From positions 1 to 64,000 of the forward strand of contig JAMLHE010000003.1 of the NCBI GenBank assembly GCA_023957315.1: a stretch of DNA of 64,000 bases. Reading direction: 5' to 3'. Source of the DNA: Candidatus Kapaibacterium sp. Its GTDB lineage: Bacteria > Bacteroidota > Ignavibacteria > Kapaibacteriales > UBA2268. Every line of letters begins with the position of its first letter. Position 1 is the stretch's first letter. Both the position numbers and the translations under genes were made by a program. The notes below the pieces were generated by a model. It searched no databases and had not been told where the DNA came from. It saw only the letters and a list, made by a program, of their open reading frames with translations. Of this stretch, positions 18,030 through 26,000 are shown piece by piece.

Positions 18030-19379
18030 ATGGGAAAGTTAATAGATTATTATCAAAAGCTGGATTTGAAGCGATTTATACTATATGTGTGTATTTTTTC
18101 TTTTTTGATAAGAGTTGCATTTGTATTGTCCAAAGGTGACTTTGAAGACCCTGAAATGTGGGAGCATGGAGATACAGCCAGATATATGTTGGCTGGGCAC
18201 GGTTATACGATGCATTGGCCCTATCGAGCTATTGACGAAGCAAGGCATGAATTAAAACAAGACCCACCACCTTATGTTGGTTCTTTCATGCCGCCCTTGA
18301 ATCCCTATTTCATCTACCTCAATTTTAAGGTCCTTGGTGATAACACGAAAGCTTATACATCGCTAATGCTTTTTAATGTCTTGTTTGGCACTATTGCAGT
18401 GTATTTATCATTCCTGATTGCCCGATTACTTTTCAATGACGATACGGCGAAATTTGCTGCAATTTTAGCGGCAATTTTCTTACCTGCAATTGTAGGTACT
18501 GTTACATTTAGTGGTTCTCAGTTGTATCAGATGTTGGCATTGGCAGCAATATATTACTTAATCAAATATATCAAATTCTCAAAGTCCCATGATATTTTGA
18601 TTGCCGGATTGCTATGCGGCTTACAGACCCTCGTTCGGAGCGAGTTTTTTGCATTATCATTTGCTTTAATATTCGGCGCTGTACTTGCAAATTACTTAAG
18701 GACAGCTAACAAAAAGTCTATTTTCAATCTGATTCTTGCTTTTGTTGCATTTGCTGCTGTAGTTGGTCCTTGGACATATCGAAATTATCAATTGTACGAT
18801 AAATTCATACCTGTTGTGACTCATCCTTGGCACGAAATATGGCGGGGGAACAATATTTTCGCAAGTGGAGGCGCCAGAAACGCTGATGGAAGGCATGTAT
18901 GGCTCGATGGTCATAATGATTACTCAGTTGCTCATAGATTGGACAGTTTACCGCTTGATACAAGATTTGAAATTGCAGCTGATTCGATTTTCCGAGATGA
19001 AACTATTCATTACTGGAAAAACAATCCTGAAAAAGCTATCCTTAATTCATTGCTTCGAGTGGTTTCGCTTTGGGCGATTGATTATACTTCTCCCGAAATT
19101 CATAATCCTATCTATTTTTTCTACGTCTTTATTATCACAATTCCGGCTCTTTATGCATTCGCTTACTCAATTAGAAAAGATGGACTTCTTAGAAATCCGA
19201 TTCTTGTTTTTTTGTTGTTTGCACTATTTTACACAGTTCTAATCTTAACTGTGAATTTTATCATCCGCTATCAAATTTACTTTCTGACTGTTTTGCTTCC
19301 GGTATCTTCTTACGGAATCTATTTGATTTCTCAAAAATTAATTGAAAAATACAAACTCAAAAAGCAAATAACAAATTAG
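18030..19379 (+). CDS. GT-C-like membrane glycosyltransferase (GT39/ArnT-like)
   Basis: About 449 residues from the ATG at 18030 (a TTG at 18021 in the same frame would add 3). There are roughly ten hydrophobic segments. The first periplasmic loop has an acidic EDPEMWEHGDTARYMLAGHGYT, the position where GT-C enzymes such as ArnT and PMTs carry their catalytic Asp, followed by PPLNPYFIYLNFKVLG. A further loop reads HPWHEIWRGNNIFASGG. These enzymes move a sugar from a polyprenyl-phosphate donor to an acceptor outside the inner membrane. The polyprenyl-phosphate mannose-synthase-like gene in the window could make such a donor, but the link is inference. The stop overlaps the convergent lipoprotein gene by 4 bases. 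Confidence 0.75.
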   Translation: MGKLIDYYQKLDLKRFILYVCIFSFLIRVAFVLSKGDFEDPEMWEHGDTARYMLAGHGYTMHWPYRAIDEARHELKQDPPPYVGSFMPPLNPYFIYLNFKVLGDNTKAYTSLMLFNVLFGTIAVYLSFLIARLLFNDDTAKFAAILAAIFLPAIVGTVTFSGSQLYQMLALAAIYYLIKYIKFSKSHDILIAGLLCGLQTLVRSEFFALSFALIFGAVLANYLRTANKKSIFNLILAFVAFAAVVGPWTYRNYQLYDKFIPVVTHPWHEIWRGNNIFASGGARNADGRHVWLDGHNDYSVAHRLDSLPLDTRFEIAADSIFRDETIHYWKNNPEKAILNSLLRVVSLWAIDYTSPEIHNPIYFFYVFIITIPALYAFAYSIRKDGLLRNPILVFLLFALFYTVLILTVNFIIRYQIYFLTVLLPVSSYGIYLISQKLIEKYKLKKQITN

Positions 19380-19990
19380 TCATCCCATCCCCAGAGAGAT
19401 TCCGGAGCAGGCACTTCCTTAGTCAAATCAAACAAAACTCTGAAATGGCGGTCTGTGCCAATCCGCCTCAATGAATAAGCAAAATGATTGTTTGGGAGAA
19501 GCTCCACCATCCAAACATTGAATGCCGCAAAATCAAACATATCCAAAGTCTCTTGGTCAGCTATGAACATTTGGAGCGTGTCTCTACCGGCGTTACTCGT
19601 CATTCCACCGTAGAAATTTGTATCGTCTTCAGTGCCGTCTTCGTGGCGATGGTCATGTTTGAGCTGGAGCCTATCTCCAATTTTGGTAAAAATCCATGTC
19701 CGAGATTTATCATCGCCTACTACGAACGGAACCTTGATTTCATTTTCACTACATTTTCTAACGTTCATAATCAACACTTTACCGGCTACATCCGGGTCCG
19801 ATGCCGAATCTGAATCCAATCTGCCTTCAAAAGATTTTCCGCACATGGCACTTAAATTGTCCCAAAATACTTGCGTTGGCGGCAATAAATTCAAGTCTTC
19901 ATCTTCGATAATTTCGTCTTCGCCATTATTGAAATCCGAATTACAAGACATCAGAATCAACAGTATCATAATTGAAATAAACGTTTTCAT
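19376..19990 (-). CDS. Lipoprotein of an uncharacterised conserved family
   Basis: The 204-residue protein has a lipobox (LMSC, Cys16) followed by an acidic linker. The body has sharp, well-spaced motifs: FWDNLSAMCGKSFEGRL, then KCSENEIKVPF--GDDKSRTW, then LKHDHRHEDGTEDDTNFYGG, and DRHFRVLFDLT near the end. The tight HDHRHEDG cluster looks like a metal or ligand site. I have an impression of relatives in several Bacteroidota with the same motif order, but no assigned function. It is convergent with the GT-C-like gene and sits just upstream of coaB on the other side of a 6-base gap, so it could be the last gene of the coaC-coaB transcript. Confidence 0.65.
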   Translation of the reverse strand: MKTFISIMILLILMSCNSDFNNGEDEIIEDEDLNLLPPTQVFWDNLSAMCGKSFEGRLDSDSASDPDVAGKVLIMNVRKCSENEIKVPFVVGDDKSRTWIFTKIGDRLQLKHDHRHEDGTEDDTNFYGGMTSNAGRDTLQMFIADQETLDMFDFAAFNVWMVELLPNNHFAYSLRRIGTDRHFRVLFDLTKEVPAPESLWGWDD

Positions 19991-19996
19991 ATAGAT

Positions 19997-20659
19997 TTAT
20001 CCATTAATTTGAATCAAAATTTCTTCTGTTTTTTCAAGAATTATTTCAGCGCATTTCAGCTTAGACATTGTCGGAAATGTAAACAATTGCTTGGATTTTG
20101 TGATAATCGTAATAGTATTATCATCTCCCCCGAAACCACTATTGGTTTTGTTAGCTGAATTCACTACAATCATATCGCAATTCTTTCTTGCGAGTTTTTC
20201 CTTGCCATATTCGATTTCATTTTCAGATTCTAAAGCAAAGCCGACCAAAATTTGCTTGTCAGATTTGTGTTGACCGACATAAGCCAAAATATCAATCGTA
20301 GGTTTCAGTTCAATATTTAGAGAATCCATCGAAGTCTTTTTGATTTTGCCCTGATAAGGAGCTTTAGGTGTGAAATCTGCAACAGCAGCAGACATAATTA
20401 TAATATCTTGCGTTTGGTAGCTCTCAGAAACAGCCTCATACATATTTTGAGCAGATTCAACATTTATTCGTTTGATTGAATCTGAGCAATCCAAATGGAC
20501 AGGACCGCTTACTAATGTTACATCATATCCATTTTGGTTGAACACTTCAGCCAATGCAAATCCCATTTTGCCCGATGAAAAGTTTGAAATGTAACGAACA
20601 TCGTCAATTCTTTCCAAAGTTGGTCCTGCCGTAATCAGAACTTTAGGCTTTTTCATCAT
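19997..20659 (-). CDS. coaB: Phosphopantothenate--cysteine ligase (stand-alone CoaB)
   Basis: This catalyses the CTP- (or ATP-) dependent joining of 4'-phosphopantothenate and cysteine, the second step of coenzyme A synthesis. The 220-residue protein contains the CoaB signature ITAGPTLERIDDVRYISNFSSGKMG at its N-terminus, then SAAVADFTPK, GFALESENE, ARKNCDMIVVNSA and SGFGGDDN. Most bacteria have CoaB fused behind CoaC (Dfp). Here it begins with its own ATG inside the last 17 bases of coaC, in another frame, so the two activities are on separate chains produced by coupled translation. All the expected CoaB motifs are present, which argues against this being a recent frameshift. Confidence 0.9.
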   Translation of the reverse strand: MMKKPKVLITAGPTLERIDDVRYISNFSSGKMGFALAEVFNQNGYDVTLVSGPVHLDCSDSIKRINVESAQNMYEAVSESYQTQDIIIMSAAVADFTPKAPYQGKIKKTSMDSLNIELKPTIDILAYVGQHKSDKQILVGFALESENEIEYGKEKLARKNCDMIVVNSANKTNSGFGGDDNTITIITKSKQLFTFPTMSKLKCAEIILEKTEEILIQING

Positions 20660-21398
20660 TTCTTTTCTTCATTTTTTCTAAATCCATTTCGGCATTCCAC
20701 TTATCTTTTTCGATTGCATCTTGCAAAGTTTCAAGCGGCTTATTAATCAACTCGGCAGTGTCATCATCGGTATCGGAAATGTTTTGCCCCTTTTTATACA
20801 CATCATCTACAACTGTATATCTGGTACGATTTCGAAAATATTCTAAAGCATATGAAGTAAAATTAACAACATCCTCAATATCAGGAAATCTGCCCGGACC
20901 GACAAATCCACTCGATAAATCGCCATCAACCGGTGGCAAAATGAGTGCACCATCTGACTGAATTAGCTTTACTGACCTTTGGGTTGCAGGATGAAGCCAC
21001 ATTGTCGAATCCATAGCAGGTGACACAATGAGCGGGATTTCAGGAGGTAAAGCGGTCGCAACGGATATAAGAGGTGAATCACAAATCGCATTTGCTAATT
21101 TGCCGAGTGTAGTTGCCGAACACGGTGCAATTAGCATTATATCGCAAGAATGAGCTAATTCTATGTGCCAAGCACCCGAAGTCTGAGAGCTCTCATCGAA
21201 CATATTTATTATTACATCATTTCTACTAAGATTGGCAAGTGTCAGCGGTGAAACGAACTCCTTTGCCGATTGGGTCATCAAAACAGTGACATCTGCCCCA
21301 CTTTTGACAAATTCACGTACTAACAAGGGAGCTTTATAAGCAGCGATTGAACCGGTAATACCGAGTAGGATTTTTTTCTTATTTAGATTGTTTGTCAT
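20643..21398 (-). CDS. coaC: Phosphopantothenoylcysteine decarboxylase (stand-alone CoaC)
   Basis: This flavoprotein decarboxylates phosphopantothenoylcysteine to phosphopantetheine. The 251-residue protein has the HFCD-family core: GITGSIAAYKAPLLVREF, the active-site His in WHIELAHSCD, APCSATTLGKLANAICD, and PAMDSTMW in place of the classical PAMN--MW. The substrate-clamp motif reads SSGFVGPGR, with Ser where E. coli Dfp has Cys. I recall both variants as common in Bacteroidota homologues. After residue 195 the chain continues as a charged, probably flexible tail (DTDDDTAELIN... to KKRNDEKA) instead of running into CoaB. It may help the two separate enzymes stay together. The next gene overlaps it by 17 bases. 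Confidence 0.9.
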   Translation of the reverse strand: MTNNLNKKKILLGITGSIAAYKAPLLVREFVKSGADVTVLMTQSAKEFVSPLTLANLSRNDVIINMFDESSQTSGAWHIELAHSCDIMLIAPCSATTLGKLANAICDSPLISVATALPPEIPLIVSPAMDSTMWLHPATQRSVKLIQSDGALILPPVDGDLSSGFVGPGRFPDIEDVVNFTSYALEYFRNRTRYTVVDDVYKKGQNISDTDDDTAELINKPLETLQDAIEKDKWNAEMDLEKMKKRNDEKA

Positions 21399-21524
21399 TT
21401 TATACTCAATTAATGTAAAATAGCCAACTTTAAAAATAATAAAAAGTGCTAAATGAAGACTATCTTGTAAAAAATATTTATCTTTGAAGTATCATTATTA
21501 ACAAATTTTTAATAATATCCAAAT

Positions 21525-22844
21525 ATGAACTTAGTAGCAATTGTCGGGAGACCGAATGTAGGGAAGTCAACCCTGTTTAACAGATTAACAGGTACGACTA
21601 ATGCGATAGTCGAGAACACTCCGGGAGTGACTCGAGATAGAATCTATGGCAACTCCGATTGGAACGGAAAAAAATTCCTCGTTATAGATACCGGTGGTTT
21701 CATTCCCGGTAGTGAAGATGACATGGAAGCTGCTGTCCGCGAACAAGCGATGATTGCAATTGATGAAGCTGATGTTATTGTCTTTGTGACTGATGCTCGA
21801 GACGGTGTCACAGCTTTCGATTTGGACATTGCAAATATTTTGCGAAGTTCAGACAAAAATGTCGTACTTGTAGTCAACAAATGCGATAGTTCAAATCAAG
21901 ATGATTTATCTTATGAATTTTTCCGATTAGGTTTGGGAGACCCCTTCCCTATTTCAGCCTTGAGCGGGCATAACACAGGCGATTTCTTGGATGTAGTTGC
22001 TGACCATTTAAAAGATTTTGACCCGGACGAGGAAGATGCTCGGCTTAAAATTGCCATCGTCGGAAGACCTAATTCAGGGAAATCAAGCCTGACTAATTCA
22101 TTGCTTGGTTATAATCGTGCTATCGTAACTGATATTCCGGGAACAACACGTGATTCATTTGATACCGTAATGAAGTTTCATGGTGAAGATATTGTCTTAA
22201 TTGATACTGCAGGTTTGCGAAAACGCAGTCAAGTCAAAGAGAACATCGAAATGTACAGCAATATGCGTACTTCACGTGCAATTCAACGTTGCGATATCGC
22301 AGTTGTGCTAATTGATGCTACACGAGGTTTAGAAGACCAGGACAAAAAAATCATTAACCTTGTAAACGAAGAACGAAAAGGTATGATTATAGCATTTAAC
22401 AAATGGGATTTGGTCGAAAAAGACCACAAGACAGCCGACAAATTGACAACTGACATTCACGAACAAATTCGTACTTTCGATTATATTCCAGTTATGTTTA
22501 TTTCAGCATTGACTAAGCAAAGGATTGTAAAAATAATCGAATTATCGAAAGAAATTTTTGATAGACGAACCACAAGAATCAAAACTTCTGAACTTAACGA
22601 CGTTATTTTAGCTGAATTAGAAAAAACTCCACCTCCTGCCTTTCGCGGACATGACTTGAGAATCAATTATATAACGCAAGTAGGCGTTGCACCTCCTTTG
22701 TTTGCATTCTTTTGCAACTATCCACAACATATACCCGACTCTTACAAAAGATTCATTGAGCGTAAGATACGGGAGCATTTTGATTTCCGTGGAACACCAA
22801 TTTCATTTTTATTTAGAAGAAAAAATAAACCGAGAGATGAATAA
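21525..22844 (+). CDS. der: Ribosome-associated GTPase Der (EngA)
   Basis: The 439-residue protein has two tandem Era-like GTPase domains and a C-terminal KH-like domain, the standard Der build. G1 of domain 1 is GRPNVGKST (residues 8-16) with DTGGF and NKCD. Domain 2 has GRPNSGKSS near residue 185, DTAGLRKRS and NKWDLVEK. The end (INYITQVGVAPPLFAFFCNYP) is the KH-like part that binds the 50S precursor. It is required for late 50S subunit assembly. The gene is divergent from coaC across a 126-base gap that contains a -7-like TATCTTTG (21479-21486) but no matching -33 element. A strong terminator follows. Confidence 0.96.
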   Translation: MNLVAIVGRPNVGKSTLFNRLTGTTNAIVENTPGVTRDRIYGNSDWNGKKFLVIDTGGFIPGSEDDMEAAVREQAMIAIDEADVIVFVTDARDGVTAFDLDIANILRSSDKNVVLVVNKCDSSNQDDLSYEFFRLGLGDPFPISALSGHNTGDFLDVVADHLKDFDPDEEDARLKIAIVGRPNSGKSSLTNSLLGYNRAIVTDIPGTTRDSFDTVMKFHGEDIVLIDTAGLRKRSQVKENIEMYSNMRTSRAIQRCDIAVVLIDATRGLEDQDKKIINLVNEERKGMIIAFNKWDLVEKDHKTADKLTTDIHEQIRTFDYIPVMFISALTKQRIVKIIELSKEIFDRRTTRIKTSELNDVILAELEKTPPPAFRGHDLRINYITQVGVAPPLFAFFCNYPQHIPDSYKRFIERKIREHFDFRGTPISFLFRRKNKPRDE

Positions 22845-22867
22845 GCATCTTAAGATATAATTTTAAT

Positions 22868-22905
22868 AAGCCGATTAAACTAATGTTTGGTCGGCTTTTT
22901 TTTTG
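22868..22905 (+). terminator. Rho-independent terminator of der
   Basis: AAGCCGATTAAAC pairs with GTTTGGTCGGCTT (13 positions, two wobbles) around a TAAT loop, followed by nine T residues. Confidence 0.9.
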
Positions 22906-22965
22906 GCTTCATTTCTTAATATACCACTTTCTAACTAACAACCAAATACAGATAAGAACAAAAAA

Positions 22966-22990
22966 AAGAGGATTGCACTGCAATCCTCTT
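22966..22990 (-). terminator. Rho-independent terminator of the 1867-residue T9SS gene
   Basis: AAGAGGATTG and CAATCCTCTT form a perfect 10-base stem with a 5-base loop. On the minus strand a run of T follows directly. It lies 24 bases past the stop codon. Confidence 0.88.
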
Positions 22991-23014
22991 AAAATTAATA
23001 CTTAGATACTGAGT

Positions 23015-26000
23015 TTATTTTACTACAGTAAGTTTAGTTGTCAAGTAAATATCGTTTCCACCTTTCAACACAATACTGTAAGAACCGTTAGCCATGTTGG
23101 CAACGTTTACGTTCACTTTGTGTTCGCCGGCATTTTGGAATCCGTTAAATAATGTTTGAATTTCGTTTCCAAGTGCATCATAAACAACAAGACTGATGTT
23201 CATACCTTCAGAAACATTGTAAGATACATCAGCAGTAGTTGAAACAGGATTTGGCTGAATCGAATTCAATTCAACTGCACCATAAGTGCCTTGAATTTCA
23301 ACGAATTTTTCATCACTATAAGTGAATTCACCATTTCTGTCAATCATTTTCAATCTGTAAACATAAGTTTTGCCATATTGTACATCATTGTCAATGAAAG
23401 GTCCGTATTGTGCTGATACTGATGATTGACCAATTGCTTTGACTGATTCAATCATATTGAATGAACGACCTGCTTCAGAGAATTCTGATTTTTCGATTTC
23501 GAATTTATCTGAATCAATTTCACTTGCAGTTTTCCAAGAAATATCAACTCTCTTACCTGATGGAACGGCTACGAAATCGTAAAGTTCGACAGGAATGATA
23601 TTTCCACCTTGCATTTCAATAAAATCAAACATTCCGCGCAATACGCTCGATAAATCTTCCCAATGTCGCCAATCCAAACCAGCCAAAATAGTATTATATT
23701 TAACCGAAGTTGTGGCGATAACAGCTACTCTTTGACCATCAGCAACATAGAAGTTATTGGCAGGAACATCATTTATATGCGAAGCGTATTTCATACCGAT
23801 TCTTGATATACCAACACCTGCATTGTCTATTGTAAACAAACCGGCACGGGGGGCATCGTCACCGAAAAATTTAGTAGAAATTACTTTAAATTTAAGATCT
23901 CTTCCCAAAATAACACCGTTTACAAATTTACCGTCATAACTTGCACCACTGCCCAATGGATTATTCGGAACTCCGACTTTCGCATTGAGATTGGTTCTAA
24001 CCCAAGCAGCCATGTCCATGCTTTCATTTCTGACCATTTCCTGACTACCGATAAGTAGATTTTTCTTACTATTGAAAGTACCTGAATTGAGGTAATCTTC
24101 AATATTATCTCTGTCGTAACGAGTTAATCTGTAAGTAGCACCATCAATTTGGTCATGTGCATCTACCCATACTAATGAACGATAAATCGTATAATCAATT
24201 GACCTTGGTTCCCAAGCACGACGGTCGAAAACGTCAACGTCAATTCTTGGGTCTTCCAATTCAAGATTGATATACCAACCAAGTCTGAAGAATGCAGCCA
24301 TTATACTGTCAAGATTGAGATTGCCTGCAATTCTGTCAATTGGTGAATCCGAATCAATATTTTGAATATTTTCAGCAGAAACCATCAATTCAATTGGTGA
24401 TTTTTTGATGTAAAATCTGACTAATTTTTCAATACTATTATTTGCATTATATTCATCAGCAGGGAATGTTACCATAATTTTATATAATGGAGTAACATTT
24501 GCTTCCATAGACTTGAATTGGTCAGGTATAACATATCCCGAACCTCTTAATTGTCCGTATGTAGATGGGAAAAATTCAGGGTTATCAGGTGTGTTGATAC
24601 CATCATCAGTTCTGAAGTCAATTAATAAATCATCAGCAAATAAAAGTTTATCAATAGGTGCAACAATATCAGCACCTTCTTGAATATAAGTTCCTGAAGG
24701 TGACTCTCTAAAGATTTTCAAAACTACACTTGAAGCACCAACAGGTAACAAGCCATTGCTTCTGACAATTGCTTTGACACCAACAGGTGATGTTGTCATA
24801 ATATATTCTGAATCACTGAATGGTAATGGTGGCGTAGCTTTATATCTACCCGGAGCAACAATTGCTGTTACTTCCAAATCCTTTCCAAAAATTCTTCCAT
24901 CAAATTCTACCGCACCAATGTCATATCTTTCGCCTGCCATACCTCGTAATTTGCCGTCGATATCTCTGGCATTTACTTCAAGGTTTATGCCGCGATTATT
25001 TAAAATCGAGCCTCTTGGTACAGGATTGTCATTGATTCTCATTGTGTATGGAGCTAAACCAAAACGTTTGTAATCTAAAGTAAAGTTACCAAATACCGAA
25101 TAGAAATCTTCACCTGTCCATTGTTGCCATTGCGCGAGGGTAGTAAACTCAGTTTTGTGACCGAATTCGAGTATTCTATTTTCTTCATCTGTTTCGATAA
25201 ATCTGATTATCGAACCCAATGGAGTATCTATCCAATAAGCATTTCTATCCGAAGTCATGCCACCTTTCTTAGGATGCAGACCATAATAGAATAAAGCTGT
25301 AGTAAATGGACTTTCAGAAGATACCTGACTGTCGTCAATACCAATTGCGTTATTCATCAAAACCATACCTTTGGTATTCATAACAGCAATTGCAGCTAAT
25401 GCACCGGTATTTACTAATCCGTCATCGTTCATGAAGATAGTATTGTTGGTAATTAAGTCATTACGTGAATAATAATCAGCGAATTTTGGAGTTAGATTCA
25501 ATCCTGACCAATCAACAACATTTGTAACGCGTTGAGTAAACAAACCTAATCCGATAAAATTAGTTGCCGGACTAATTGGTTCAAATCCCCAAACCATATT
25601 ATTGACAATCAAAATATTTTCATCTTCATTAGGGAATGAGAATTCTTCACCTAAGTCAAAGAAATCTAATCTTGATTGTTCAACTTTGATACCATAAGCA
25701 GTACCGGAAGCCTTAATATTGGATATTTCATTACCGGAAAGCTCTAAACCAATGTTATGATATGGGAACAGTGTAGCAGTTCCGTCGCCACCTGCAATTA
25801 TACCGGCAGCATCATGTGAACAAGCACCGTTTATATTGTAGATTCTGTTTCCGAATACTTCAGTATTTTTTTCATATCCAAGGAAGATACCTGCTCTTGA
25901 AACACTTGAAATCGTGTTACTTGTATAGGAGTTATCAAAGTTGTAAAATGGGCTGTAAATGAATCTACCTGCTATTTGCAAAGGTCCGATACCAAGCGAA

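Noticed and set aside
20643..20659. Frameshift mutation breaking a fused coaBC gene
   Set aside because: Both products are complete, CoaB has its own ATG directly before its first motif, and CoaC has an extra tail, so a natural split is more likely.
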